A DNA stretch of 64,000 bases from Anaeramoeba flamelloides (GCA_027625915.1 JANTQA010000042.1:942001-1006000), one strand, 5' to 3'. Shown: positions 24,897 through 37,510, counted from the first letter of the stretch. Notes: generated from the letters alone by a model not told the origin. A program made the numbers and translations.

Positions 24897-25476
24897 AAAA
24901 AGAAAAAAGACAAAAAAACATTTTTTCACCTTCACAATTGAAAAGGTTTTTATAAACAAGAAAAAAAAATTGAAGAAAAAAAATTAAAAAAAAAAAAAAA
25001 GCACTCGCAAAAACAAAACAAAAAAAAAAAGTAGAAATATCAAACCTTAAAAAGAGATTTGACTCTTCTTTGAAGAAAGTCTTGTAATTTTTCATACACT
25101 GGCTTACCAGAAACTTCGGCACCTCTATTCCTTCTTCTGGATGATCTTTGTGGTTTATTTGATCCTCTCATACAGAGATCGTAAACCATACTAAGTATCA
25201 GAAACGGTTTGTTTGGTGAAAAAAGAGATTGTTAAGAAGTTACAAGAAATTTTTTGTGAACGATTCATAAAAGAAGTTTAAGAACAGATTAAATGATTGA
25301 TTAAACCTTTTTTGGGGAAACACAAAAAGAAAAAAAAAGAAAAAAAAATTTAGGTACGTGTAAGTTTTCATCCAAGCTTCACCAGAAAGACCGGTATTAA
25401 GACTGTTCATAATTGAAGTGATTGCATTTTCAACTTTTGGCCAGGTTTTGTTTATATCTATTGCTTTTCTCGACAT
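20794..25476 (-). CDS. CUL1: Cullin-1, SCF ubiquitin ligase scaffold (nine exons)
   Basis: Exons read on the minus strand: 25476-25358, 25190-25046, 24562-24395, 23624-23483, 23299-22851, 22637-22374, 22117-21673, 21491-21149, 20974-20794. All junctions are GT-AG and in frame, giving 751 aa (human CUL1 is 776). The N-terminal cullin repeats (residues 1 to about 350) include VYEKLQDFL and [11 protein letters not shown]. The cullin-homology domain contains [20 protein letters not shown], then [17 protein letters not shown] and GRKLSWL. The C-terminal winged-helix domain has the neddylation motif IVRIMKARK, with the acceptor Lys at about 695, and ends YNYLA like CUL1. The protein scaffolds Skp1/F-box substrate receptors and Rbx1/E2. 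NEDD8 addition activates it and CAND1 exchanges receptors. CUL1 is preferred over CUL2-5 by the overall match and terminus. A fold-back element sits in intron 3. Confidence 0.93.
23625..24394 (-). other. cullin intron 3 (770 bp) carrying a fold-back element
   Basis: Lies between exon 3 (ending YYDVYT, donor GTAAGT) and exon 4 (starting LHLVIFHK). It is longer than most other introns of this gene because it contains the inverted repeat 23726-24014. Confidence 0.85.
23726..24014. mobile_element. 289-bp fold-back element within cullin intron 3
   Basis: The left arm 23726-23806 (gttgttttcaaaaaaaagtg ... gttgataaactgttt) and right arm 23934-24014 (aaacagtttatcaactaaaa ... ttttgaaaac) are reverse complements over about 80 bp with few mismatches, around a spacer of about 127 bp without an ORF. 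A fragment resembling the arm (gtgtgacaaaaaagttttt) also occurs at about 55365-55385 in the V-ATPase c'' intron. Confidence 0.75.
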
Positions 25477-26144
25477 AGTGTGTATCAATTAATTTTATTC
25501 AAACAAAAAAATGATTTTTCTTTGAAAAAATCAAATGTTTCTTTGTTTTTGTTCTATCTGCAAATTTGAATCAAATTTCGAAGAATAAAGTATTGGAATT
25601 TAATTTTTTTTCGTTTAGATAATTTAAGGAAAATTAATTTAAAATTCCTTATTCATTTTTTAAATAAACCGTTTAAAACTTTTCCAGACCTGTTGTATGA
25701 TGGCTTTTTGTTTTTCTGAATTCACTTTGTAATCGTGACTTACTATTTTGAAAATTTCGAGGAAGCATTAAACAAAAAGAAAATAAGTTTCTCTTGTGCA
25801 AGGATTAAATTTCATGAATATTATTGTTGAGACAAGTAGATTCAATTTTGAAAAGTAGAAGCTTTTAAATTACCTTTTTGTTGTGCGGTTATGAACAATT
25901 AGGAACAAGCTATGGATCTTGTTTTTTCTTCTTGTAAATATTTCGAATAATTTCTGTTTATTTTTACAAAACCACAATTATCAATCTGTTAGTATTGTTC
26001 AATACTTGAGAACAAACCCACCACTAGTTGCGTGAAATAGCAGTAATACATAGCACACAAAAATCTCTTTCACTTAAGGGACTCATAACTCAATTTTATT
26101 TTTTTCCCTAAAGGTAATAGAGTAATTATTTAGACAAAGATACA

Positions 26145-27290
26145 ATTAAATTTGATATACAACTTCATTTATCAACTTTAGAGAGATGGGTTGTCCTTTT
26201 TAAAAGAAGTTTCATTATTACCAATGAAATTTTCAGTCAAAAGAATCTAGATCCTTTTTTTTTTGGATTTTTGAGATCAAAAAAGAAAAAAATTTGCAAA
26301 TAAAGTTTTATTTGAATGAAATATCACTTTGAGTCATTTTTAACATTTGTATGAACAAACAACATTGGACTTTTAATCCTTATTTTAAAAATACAAGAAA
26401 AATAAATCAAATAATGAATACTTGTAGATTTAAAAAAAATAAACATTTATTTTATTCCTAAATATTTATTAAATTTCAAGAATTTTAATAGATTCGATAA
26501 TATTCCTTTTCAAATATTAAGAGTAATAACAAGGAACTATTCATATTTAAATTCGTTATTTGGTACTATGTATTTTTTTTTTTTTATTATAATATTTACT
26601 TAGAATTTGTTTTATTTGTTCGAAAATCTTAAAAAACTGAAAAGTAATGATAAATTCTATTTGATAAATTTAATCTTTGGGTTATTAATTGTCCACTTAA
26701 AATAATAAGATTGGGTTATTAATTATTGAATAAAAATAATCAAATTAAAAAGTATTTCTTTAGATTTTAAGTTAAATTTTCCAGGTTTCAAAAAAGTATT
26801 TTGTGGGGTTTTTTAATCTCTTTGTTTGTTTTTTTTTCTCACATTTATTTGTTCAATAAAAAGAAAAAATTGATTAGAAGTTTACTTTGAATCGAAAAAT
26901 TATATTTTTTTAATATTTTAAAATAATTATTATAATTTTTTTGAAATGAAATAGATCTTTTATATTTGGGTGTTTTTCGGACTTTGTGGTTAAACTTTTA
27001 AAATGTATTTTGATAAAATTCCTTTACAGGCCATAAGATTTTAATCTTCTCCCAAAGAAAATATTTGTTTTTTAATAATTCAGAAATATGCTAAATTTTG
27101 AACTTTTGAAAAATAAGAAAAAATCGGATCAAACATTGAAAAATAATTTTTCAGTTCAGAAAATCGCACCGAAAGTAAATTTCATTATGTAGTAATCAAA
27201 TTTTTACTTTGTTTTTCAATTTCAAGATGTAGTATTTGTTTTTTGAATTTGCTATTTATTTTACTAGAAGATTTTTTGAGTTTACTAGTC
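26145..27290 (+). repeat. 1.1-kb dispersed repeat, copy 2 (partner 12535-13680)
   Basis: Collinear with 12535-13680 (see shared words there). A leftward extension at about 26110-26165 (aaggtaat...gtaattattt) also resembles about 58130-58180 inside the V-ATPase c'' intron, suggesting a third fragmentary copy. Confidence 0.6.
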
Positions 27291-27389
27291 CCATGAGGAA
27301 TTCGGTACATTTTTGCATTTTGGAAAAATTTAATTTCGGAACTTTTATCATGAAAAGAATTTTTGAGTGTCTGTGGATTTTTTAAATAC

Positions 27390-27561
27390 TACCAGTTTCA
27401 CTTTAAGGCACCAACTTTCAACGAAATTTAAGGCACAAAATTCAAATTCTAGTAAAATAATTTGTGAAAATTAAAATTCCAAAAAATGTGCTTTAATTTG
27501 AGATTTTTTTGTGCCTTAAATTTCGTTGAAAGTTTGTGCCTTAAAAGTGAAACTGACTGTA
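27390..27561. mobile_element. 172-bp mariner-type MITE, family TTTAAGGCAC, copy 1
   Basis: A TA dinucleotide at each end flanks termini of the type CAGT...ACTG. Left arm accagtttcactttaaggca; right arm ending gccttaaaagtgaaactgac. The arms continue through caacgaaatttaaggcac, giving an internal direct repeat of tttaaggcac. The arms are about 50 bp with an AT-rich spacer and no ORF. CAGT termini with TA target duplication are typical of Tc1/mariner-derived MITEs. A second member lies at 37558-37741. Confidence 0.75.
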
Positions 27562-30500
27562 TAAAACCAAAATATCATTATTTACACTATTTATCAAACG
27601 AACAAAAGTAAAATAGAGTTGTAATCTTAAATCTTTCAATTTTTTTTTTATCATTTTTTTTTGATTGAATTTTTTGATTTTATTAAATTATCTTTTGAAT
27701 ATAGAAAAAAGTTTATTGTAATACTTTAAAATATTCCAAGATTAAACCAAAAAAAAAAACAGTCCTGTGAAGGTGTTTTTGTACACAAATCTTTTTTTTT
27801 TTTTTTTTTTTGTTTTTTTTGATAACCAAACAAGAAAGATTTACTTTTCAAAAGAAACTTGTTGAAATCAAGAATGAAAAAGAAAAAATAGATCAAACCT
27901 ATTTTCAAGATATTATTCCTAATAATTTTGTTAATTTGTAGAATTCAAATAAGAAATCACCGTAAGTTTCGAGTCCAATAAGATTTATATTTATTATTTT
28001 TTCGACCACATTTTCTAACCAAATTTATTTTAAAATTCTTTTTTCAAATATTTTATCAAACTAAGCCAAACCAAATGATACCTTCAGAAGATTAAAGTCA
28101 AAAGATTGACTGATAGAAATCAAAAAAAAAAAAAAAAAACTGAATAAATTTCTACCCAAAGAAAGAGAAAAAGATATTAAAAATTTTAAATAAAAATTCA
28201 TACAGTGATCAAAAAAAAAATGAGTTTCCAAAGCCTATAATTGACGGTACATAATAAAACCCATTTTTTTTTTTTCTGATTATTTCAAAGTAACAACTAA
28301 TTTATTACCCAATAGTAACCCGATGTTCAAATCAATTTTAGAATTAAAGGTCTGTATTTTTTTATAAATTTAATAATATGAATGAAATTTGATAGAAAAA
28401 TTTTATGATTTTTTCATTTTTTATTTTTTATTTTTTTTCTATTAAAAAAATTTTTCTTCAAAATTAAATCTATCTTTTTTGAAAATTTTTTCAATTAGAT
28501 CCTTAATTTTGAGAAAATATTTTAAAATAATAGAACTTTAAGAAACCAATACCATATTTACTTTTTTTTTATTATTGAATTCTATTATAGTTTCATGGCA
28601 TATCACACTTCTATAACAAAAAAAAAACATACTTTTTTATTTTGAAACACAGATTAAACTTTTTGAATGTATTATTTTAACAATAGTTAATATAGTTGGG
28701 TTTTTAAAATTGATTGAGAAAATAAATAATTCATAGGTCAAAAAACCATAGAATGATTCTGTATTTCCAAAAATGGAATTATAAAAATATCCCATTTTCT
28801 GTATAAAAAATCTAGATTAGACAAATTAAAGGATAATGGCAATTAAAATACAATTTGAAAATTCTTTATAAATAAATATATGTAAAAATTATTTCTGAAT
28901 TTTTTTTTTTTTTTTTTTTTTGATAAAATGATAATTTTATCACAAACAGTTATATTTTCAGACACAAAACTCAATGAAAAAAAAATTGGTAAGTATATTT
29001 ATCTTTTAAATGATAAGAGACCCCCGTTAACGAATGATTGATAATGTTTTGTTATGCTTGGTTTTGTAAAAAGTTTTTTATTTCTCTCTTGTAGCTTGCC
29101 AGCAAATCAGTTTGTTTCTTCTAAAATATATATTAAGGCCAATGAATGCATATAATATACTGGCTTATTAAATGACAATTGGGTTACTGGTCTGAAAAAT
29201 TAAACTTTTACTGATAAAAATACCATTTTATCAAAAAAAAATAGAAAAAATATTGATATAATTTTGCAAAAATTTAGTAATTTTTTTCTCAATAATTTTC
29301 AAATCAAAGTTTTCCCAAGGGTAATTAAAAATAATAAGGATTAAAGAATAAGGAATTACTTCAAATATTAGGTTTCAACAAGTTTAAAATAATTCCAAGA
29401 ATATTGTTAATTCAATTTAATAATGAGTTTTTCTCAAATATTTGAGAATAAAAATTTTGTTTTTTCAATTTATTTTTTCAGGTGAATTAAAAAATTTTCA
29501 AATATAGTTTAGTTTGAAAATGTTAATTAATTTGGAATTATATAATTTTAACATAGGGTAATTATTATATAGAGTATTTCATCTTAATCAATATTTTCTT
29601 TTCTAAGTTAATCATCCCCACCTGATTATTATTTTGTAAACTGTGTAGTTTTCACAATCTTATCAAAGTTCATACACAAACTATACTAGACAAAAAGAAA
29701 TTCAAAAAAAAACAAAATTATCGGATAATTCAAACCAAAAAACTTTTTAAATGCACATAGATTTAATAATAATAATAATAATAAAAGATCTCTAAAATAT
29801 ATAAGTGAAGTAATTTTACAAATGAAAAAAACTGGATTTTCTGGATGTTTCTATTTATTCCACAATTAGATTAATTTTCCAAATAATCTGAAAAATTAGA
29901 TCAGATAACTGTTTTTTTCCATAATTTAATAGCAGAACATCAAATATTTTGATTTTAAGTTTTGAAAAGAACATAATAAAACCATATAAGACAAGTTAAA
30001 ACAGTTAAAATTTGCAATGCTAATTAAAGGTAAATATTATTATTGGGAGAGGTATTAAGTAAAATATATTAAAACAATAAAAGAAAAAGAGAAAAACAAT
30101 TAAAATAAGATAAAATTTTAATATTCTGTGTATAAATTTATATATAAATCATTATTCCACCTGGGATACAATAACTGGATGAAAAGATTGATAATGTTAA
30201 ATCAAATTAAGCGATCCACATCTAACAATATAATACCATACCCTTAAGATTCTCCATGGTTCATGTTAATTGAGCAAAATCATTAAATATACTTATTTCT
30301 TTTCAATTATAAAAAATCTTAGGTATAACCACAAAGAGTTATGTACTAATTACTATGCTTTAAATATTTTTTCAGATTTTAGTTATTTTTTATTTTCTTT
30401 TTTTTTTGAATAAATTTTTGTTTATTACCTTGAGTTTTCTAACCAAAAAAACTTTGATAAAAAATTCTGAACAAGAAAAATAAATTTCATAATTTTGATT

Positions 30501-32575
30501 AATCAGATGAAATATTTTCTGAGTATTTTTTCTTCGAATAACTTTTAGGTTAATATATTTGTACAAAATTTTGAGATATATTTCCTCTTGATTGAGATAA
30601 ATTTCTAATTCACAATACCACATAAAATGATTTATAGTTTTGTAATATATAACACCATAATCAAATTTATTACCCACCATTTTTAAGGAAAATTGGTTGT
30701 CTTTTGAATTATTTTTTATAACACATGATTATCTATTTAGTCCATTTGTATAAGTTCAAAATTTTAAGAAATAGTAACTATTGTCAAAAATTGTATCTAG
30801 CTTTAGAATCCCCAGGCAAGATGTTTTGATGACTTATTCTATACTCTAATCACTAAAATATTTTCAAAATTTTGAAAAGATCATATTCATTTTTTCTAAT
30901 TTGGAATCATTTTTTTCAGTTTCTTCTAATTTTCGTTTTGCTTTATTTTTTTGTTTTTGTTTTTCTTTTAATTTTTATTTTTCTTTTTTTTTCTAGTCTT
31001 TTTTTTTTTTTTTTTTTTTGGATTTCTCCTTTTTTTTTCTTTCTTTTTTTATTTTTTTATATTTTTTTTTTAGAAAAGATCGAGGTGAAAAAAAAAGATC
31101 TTCAAATAGACAAATAATCACCAAGAAAATTCAGACTATTCAATACCTTTTGAAACGAATTTAATTATTTGTAAAAAAATCTTGTCAAAAAATTTTTTTC
31201 AGTGAAAGTTCACTAATAAAAACCCCCACAATTCATATTTCCAAAATTGTAACTCACTATTTTTTTTAGTGTTTGATTGTTTTATATTTTTATTTTTTAA
31301 AATATTAGGTTTTTAGTTATTTAGAATGATTTAAAAGTGAATTAGTCATTAGATTTATTCATGAGTCATTCTTGAATACTGCAGGATATACTTTTTTTTT
31401 TAGTTTATTATTTCAAAGCGAGTCAAAATTTTTGAAATGGGTTTTAGTATTATTGAAATTTTAGATATTTTTTTATTTTAAAGTTATAATTAACATTTTT
31501 TAACTATTTTATAGTATTTTTGGGGTGAAGTGGAGTGATTAGGTTTTCTTGTCAAATCAAAAGATTAATTTAAAAAAGTGTAATTGTTTTTTTAGGATAC
31601 AAAAGAATTCATTAAAATCTTTATGTTTTTCTCCATTTTTTAAAATTCTGAAAACCCAACAACATTTCCAATCCAGATTGTCTTTTTTTAAAAGGAAAGG
31701 TAATATCTTTTTTATCTTGATTTTCAATTCATTAATCTTATTTTAATTCCCGACTATTGATTTCTTTATTGTGTCATTTGTACAATTTAACAAATTTATT
31801 TATTTTTCTTCTTTTGTTTTATTAAGTTTTTTAAACAATTTAATTTACTCAATTTAATCACCGTTTAAATAGACCATAAGTTGATTTTATTTTTAGATAC
31901 TAAAACGGTGTAGGTATTTGAATTTTAAACATTTTGGTCTACGAAGATTAATTAGAATATCAAATTTTCATATATATATATATTAGCAAAATTTAATAAT
32001 TCGAAGCCATATAAGGGTTGACTCAAACAAATTTCTTTCTAGAGAATAATTTGAGATAATTCATTTGACTTCTTGATAAATCAGTGTTTTATCCATAAAA
32101 GCATAAAAAAAAATAAATAATAATAAGGAAAAAAAAAAAAGAAAAAAAAAAGTAAAAGTAAACGAAAAAGAAAATTAAATTTAAATCAAAATTATATTCT
32201 AATTTACATTATTAAAAATCTTCCAATAAATTCTCTTATTAGAATGATTTTTAAAGGAAATAATGTTTATTTTTATATTTGATAAATTCATATAGATAAA
32301 CTGCAATTTTTTATTTGTTTTGTTTTCAAATTATTTTTGCAAAATCAATGTATCTCAACAGTTTGAGATAAAATAATCTTTCAATCTTTCTAATTGTTTA
32401 TAAATTCCATATTTACGTTTTGCCCTTAGATAACATATTTCTATTATTTTTTTTTAAGATTCTTGTAAATGACTTGAAAAAACAAAAACAAAAAAAAAAA
32501 CGATAAAACTATTACATCCCATTTTCAAAACAATCTTAACCACTCATTTAATTATTTCTTATGTGTTGTTCTATA

Positions 32576-35335
32576 TTAGATTAAGCTATTATAATCGGGT
32601 GCACCTCCAAATTCGCTTGTTTTTAATATCCAACCAACATTAACGTTTTGATCCACTCTATTATTTTTTGTTGCCAATGTTCTTTTTTTATTGGACTGCT
32701 CGCCGTGATTGTCTGTATAAATTTTGTTAAATAAAGAGCTATATACGATTTGATTAAAGGGGAATTTTTCAAGAATTATTTGTGGGCTCAGTGGGTGTTT
32801 ATTTTGAAACAAATCAATCGATTTGACCCAATAATTTGAATTGTTAAGCCCAAACTTCACAATGATCTGTTTGATTAGCTTCAGTTTGGGGCCTCTATTA
32901 TTTGAATATAGGTTTAATGGGTTGTTCATATAAACTAAACTAATATGGCGGCAATATTTTTTCAGTGGGCCATCTCTCTTGAGAAACTCTCTTGCCAATT
33001 TCCAACATATCGTGATTAATTTGGATTTTACTAAAGGATATAAAAATTGTTGATAAAATCTTGTTTTATCTAAGGAAGTTAGAAGATAATTAAGTCTATT
33101 TGCAAACCGTTTTTCAAACCAAAACATTAAAACTGGCTGAGTAAAAATCTGTGGGAATATCTTTTCTAAATCATTATTAATAGTCTCTTCATTATTTATT
33201 GTTTTTTGGTGATCATCATCATTATTAAAGTTGTTACCATTATATGTTATTAATTTTCGTTTTTTTTTTTTTTTTTTTATTTTTCTTTTAATTGATTTTT
33301 TCTCTTTTTCCATTTTATTTATGTTTCCCATTTCGTTTTCATTTTCCTTTTCGTTTTCGTTTTCCTTTTTCTTTTCACTTTGACCCCCCTTTCCCCTTCT
33401 CCTTCCACTCGCGCTTTCCTTTTCTATATTGTTTTGATTATTATCAATTTCTGATAGATTTTTTTTTTTGTTATTTTTTTTTTTATTTACATTTTGGTTT
33501 TTTTTTTGTTTTTGAAGCTTCTTTCTTTTATTTAATTGGATGTCTTTTATTTGTTGAATTATTTTTTTTAATTGAACAGATAACCTTGGTTTACTTTGGT
33601 GAACACTTAAAGAAAGCACCCCCAATAAGATTTCTAATACATATTCGGTAAAGGTTCTTCTAGAATTTGAAAGTAAATACCGTAATTGCGATTGGAATTC
33701 CTTTTCTTCAAGATTAGTTGCCGTTAATACTTGTGAGATCTTGGAAACAAATGCTTCACAAAGGGGGGTCAAAGTGGTGTGTGAAGCCCCACCAGAGGAT
33801 ACCCATAATAATCCAATTAACAATTTAAAAAGTTCCTTTCCCGATTCAATGACTTCTTGTCTGACTTCCACACTTTTACCTTCTTGGAAAACCCTCTTTC
33901 TTGTTATCTTTTTAGTTTTTTTTGGCTGGTGTTTTGATTCTTGCTTTTTTTCTTCTATTTGTTGTTTTTGTTGTTTTATTTGATCATTTTTTGGGTGTTT
34001 TATTTCTTGTTTTATTTCTTGTTTTATTTGCTGCTTTTTTTCTTTTTTTTGTTGTTGGTTTTTTTGTTGTTCTTTTTTTTGTTGTTCTTTTTTTTTTAGT
34101 TTATTTTCTTGTCTATTTTCTTGTTCATTTTCTAGTCCTGGTATATTCTCAATTTTCATTTCTGAAAAATGTTGATCAAATTTTTTATTTAAATATTCAT
34201 CTATTTTTTTATTTTTTTCTTTCCCTTTTTCTTTTTTTTTTTGTTTCTCCATTTCTATTTCTTTATCAATTTCTTCTTTATAAATTCCATTAACATAATC
34301 AAATTCATATCCATCCCCATCTAAGCCCTCATTCCAATATTCATACCCATCATTATACTCATTACCATATCCTTTTCTATCGCCATCGCCATCACCATTT
34401 CCATTTCCATTTCCATTTCCAGCACCACCACCATTCTCTTTTTCTTTTTCTTTCTTAATTTCAATTTCATTTTTTTCATTATTAAAAAATAAATTTGCTT
34501 CGTTATATTCATTGAAAGGTATCGTTGGTTCGTTTGTTTGTCTTCTTTTTAAATTATTATTAGCCAATATTTTTAATTGGTTTTGATTAAAAAAATGATC
34601 TTCATTTCTTGTTATTTCATCTTCAGAAAAGAATTCCAAGTCGTTTTTATAATCATGTGAAAATTCTCTCAATTTTTTTTCTCCTATTTCGGAAAATTGT
34701 TTCTCTGAAATAATTTCTTCATAATGATTGGGATTTGATTGAAATGAAATAAGATCTTCATCATAAATAATATCTTCCTCGTCAGAGGAATTTAAAGTAT
34801 TTAAAAAGGCCAGGTTGGCACTATTAAAAGGATAGTTATTTACAAATTTTTTTTTTAAAATATTCTCTATTTCAATTTCTTTTTCTTTTTGCCCCCCTTT
34901 TTCTTTTTTTTGTTCTTTTTCATAGTTGCAACCATCAAACCAAAAATCCGACTCGAGATCTAGGTTTTGAAATTCATTATTCTTCTCAGGACTCAAATAT
35001 TCTTCACAGTTAAAATTAAATCTTGTATTTTTATAACTATCCTTTTCATTTTCTTTTTCTTTTTCGTTTTCATTTGTGGATTCTTTTACATTTTTGTTTT
35101 CTACTTTTTCGTTTTTTGTTTTTTCCTTTTGATCAAAAGATTTCACACTGATCCCTTCAATGGACTTGAACCCAACTGTTGAATTTTGAAGCAAATTGTC
35201 AACCTCCTGATATTTTTTTGGATCATAAGATACACAATCATTTTCTAAATCAAGACTTTTCTCAATTTGTTCAGCTTCAAATTCATAAATTTCTTCTTCA
35301 GAAAATTCATTTGAAAAGGTTATTGAACTATTCAT
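32576..35335 (-). CDS. hypothetical protein, 919 aa, low-complexity with two conserved-looking blocks
   Basis: Uninterrupted frame from the ATG at 35335. I do not recognise the family. Residues 1-470 are acidic and Asn/Lys/Glu-rich with a Gly/Asn/Asp tract (about 300-345) and a Gln/Lys coiled-coil-like stretch (about 405-470). A block at about 478-597 (RKRVFQEGKSVEVRQEVI, then ELFKLLIGLLWVSSGGASHT) looks globular and helical. A Lys-rich linker (about 598-715; KKKKKRKL resembles a nuclear localisation signal) leads to a second ordered block (about 722-919; LEKIFPQIFTQPVLMFWFEK, WVKSIDLFQNKHPLSPQIIL, ending FGGAPDYNSLI). The ordered blocks have normal composition, which argues for a real gene. 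Nuclear location is inferred only from the basic stretch. No intron is needed. Confidence 0.75.
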   Translation of the reverse strand: MNSSITFSNEFSEEEIYEFEAEQIEKSLDLENDCVSYDPKKYQEVDNLLQNSTVGFKSIEGISVKSFDQKEKTKNEKVENKNVKESTNENEKEKENEKDSYKNTRFNFNCEEYLSPEKNNEFQNLDLESDFWFDGCNYEKEQKKEKGGQKEKEIEIENILKKKFVNNYPFNSANLAFLNTLNSSDEEDIIYDEDLISFQSNPNHYEEIISEKQFSEIGEKKLREFSHDYKNDLEFFSEDEITRNEDHFFNQNQLKILANNNLKRRQTNEPTIPFNEYNEANLFFNNEKNEIEIKKEKEKENGGGAGNGNGNGNGDGDGDRKGYGNEYNDGYEYWNEGLDGDGYEFDYVNGIYKEEIDKEIEMEKQKKKEKGKEKNKKIDEYLNKKFDQHFSEMKIENIPGLENEQENRQENKLKKKEQQKKEQQKNQQQKKEKKQQIKQEIKQEIKHPKNDQIKQQKQQIEEKKQESKHQPKKTKKITRKRVFQEGKSVEVRQEVIESGKELFKLLIGLLWVSSGGASHTTLTPLCEAFVSKISQVLTATNLEEKEFQSQLRYLLSNSRRTFTEYVLEILLGVLSLSVHQSKPRLSVQLKKIIQQIKDIQLNKRKKLQKQKKNQNVNKKKNNKKKNLSEIDNNQNNIEKESASGRRRGKGGQSEKKKENENEKENENEMGNINKMEKEKKSIKRKIKKKKKKRKLITYNGNNFNNDDDHQKTINNEETINNDLEKIFPQIFTQPVLMFWFEKRFANRLNYLLTSLDKTRFYQQFLYPLVKSKLITICWKLAREFLKRDGPLKKYCRHISLVYMNNPLNLYSNNRGPKLKLIKQIIVKFGLNNSNYWVKSIDLFQNKHPLSPQIILEKFPFNQIVYSSLFNKIYTDNHGEQSNKKRTLATKNNRVDQNVNVGWILKTSEFGGAPDYNSLI

Positions 35336-36295
35336 CTGAATTTTTGTTGGATTGGTTATTATGGATTTATTGCTTTTCTTTTTTTTTTTTGTCTTTTTTT
35401 TTGTTTAAAAAATAACAAGGCGAATAAGAAAAAAATTTTGTTGGAAGAAAAGAAAGTTTGAATCAAAACTTACAATTCTTTGGGTGTGACTTGGTTTTGA
35501 ATAATACTAAAAGATTGACAAATATTTTATTATTGCTATTTTTGGAAATAAACAAAATCAAAAGATAGAAAAGATCTGAATTTTTTAAAAAATGAAAAAA
35601 AAAAATATCTTTTGTTTTCCGATTCTGATTCTTTTAAAAACCTCCAAAAATCATGAAACTGCTTTGTTAATCCGAAAACCAACAAAATATCAATAATCTA
35701 ACTTATTTAATATTTAAATCTGGTGATGTATTTTATTTTTTAAGAAAACTTTTGTTGAACTATTTATTAAACATCAAAATGTTGGAAATCATTTATAGAT
35801 AATAATTCTTCAACAATTTCAAAAAGAACAAAGTATTGAAGGACTAAAAATATAGGATCAAATTTCAAATAGTAAAGTAGTTTTGTTAAATAACCCTTTC
35901 AAATTATATTGATATGTGTTTCATATTAAATGCTGATTATCTTTTTTACCAAAATTTTATTCATATCATGATCAAAGAAACTGATAGTAAACGATGGACA
36001 AAATATACCATCGGTTTCTAAAAGTTCGATTATTAAAAAGGTAATTCTACAAATGAAGGATCACATTTGTAAAAATATTGTATCAAAAAATAATTTTTGA
36101 TTAGAATAGATAAAAAATTAGAGTTAAGGGGCGAATCTATCATTTTTTTTTTGACCAATTTTTAAATAAGGATTTATTATCTCGAAATGTGTTTAATATT
36201 GAAAATAAACAGGGGTTTTTCAAATCTAAGTAAGGCAAAAAATTTACTCAATCTCTATTAAATTTAGAGAAAAAAATTTAATAGAGATTAATCCC

Positions 36296-37472
36296 TTAAG
36301 AACTACGTTTCACATTGAAATTCAAGGTCAAGTGTGTTCCAATCGTGTTCTGTAGGTTTGTAATTCTCACAAAATTTTCTTCGGTGAGATCTAAGAACCA
36401 AAAAATGTCATTTTTTGCATAAATTTTGGTCTCCATGTATCTCGAAATGACAAAGAACGTTGGCAAAAATCGACTTTTTGAGAAAAAAACTTTTTAGAAC
36501 AATTTTTAAAACCTTTATACATTGACGATACGTCTAAGTGATTTTTTTTTTGGTTGTGGGGTAAGATGAGAAGGTTTTAAAAATTGTTCTAAGAGATCAA
36601 AAATTAGGAAAGTGAAAAATTTTTGATGAAAAAGTTTGTTCATTTGAAAACTTACAAAATTTTGAATAATGACTACGATAATGTGTTTGGTGTTTGAATA
36701 AATCCTCTAAAATTCACTTTTCCCAAAAAAAAATGATCATTTTTTCTTCAACTGAAATAATAATTTTTTTTTAAATAAAAAAAGACTTGACTCGTTTTGC
36801 AAATTTAATTTTGAAAAGATCCTTTCATGAAAAAAACTTCAAAACCTTTCCCACAAAGCCTCAACCCAATTTACATGATACAGCAAATTGGGTTTTGAAA
36901 GACACGATCCAAACAAAAAAAAACCTAACTAGAAAACACCAAAATAATGTGAAGTGCGTTTGGCATGGATCATTTTGATCAAAAAACAATTCGAGGAAAT
37001 ATTATCCTCAGAAGCATGGCGGGGAAATTCAGTTTTTCCCAAAAAGAAAAGAAAAGAAGAGAAAAAATTCAAAATCACAAGGAAAATTGCAATACTTTTG
37101 TAAGAATTGCTATAATTTATGGAACAAGTGGAACAATTTTGGAAACCCAAAGATTAATAAATCCTAACAATGTAATCTTTGAAAGTTAGAGTTGGTTATT
37201 AGAGAGAGTATTTGAAATTATCAACAAGATCTTCAATTTTTATCTTCAAGAAACTCGTTGTTATTTTTCTTTTTCATTTTTACGTTCCTTAACAAGGTGT
37301 TCGAAGCTACGTATCTCAATTTTTCTTTTTCATTTTTCATCAAAAAAATGACAAAAAATGATTTTTTTGATCCAAATAGGAGAATATTTTGAAGATCTTA
37401 ACTTTACTTTTTAAATGGAATTGAACCAAAAGCTTTAGAGAAAAATTGTTGAATCTGACACGTAGTTCTTAA
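36296..37472. mobile_element. 1.18-kb TIR element, possible decayed DNA transposon
   Basis: The left end ttaagaactacgtttcacat (36296) and right end, whose reverse complement begins ttaagaactacgtgtcagat (37472), match over about 25 bp with a few mismatches. Inside are two short overlapping frames (36787-36978 and 36965-37189) whose composition is less homopolymeric than the surroundings; reading them in different frames could reflect a decayed coding region, but neither resembles a transposase I know. A palindrome (ctctattaaattt / aaatttaatagag, 36251-36289) abuts the left end. Confidence 0.5.
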
Positions 37473-37510
37473 TTTGTTATAAAAAAATTAAAAAAACAAT
37501 TAAATAAAAA

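Larger units (their letters stand above)
25477..32575. other. gene-poor region upstream of cullin
   Basis: Seven kilobases with a repeat of about 1.1 kb (26145-27290), a mariner-type MITE (27390-27561) and long AT-rich stretches (about 27.6-32.5 kb). The short ORFs in 27.6-32.5 kb are Phe/Lys/Asn homopolymer readings without family resemblance. The cullin 5' flank (25477 to about 26090) should contain its promoter, but I see no definite motif. Confidence 0.6.

Noticed and set aside
33292-34293. Plus-strand ORFs rich in Phe/Val/Leu opposite the 919-aa gene
   Set aside because: They are antisense readings of Lys/Glu/Gln codons of the real gene.
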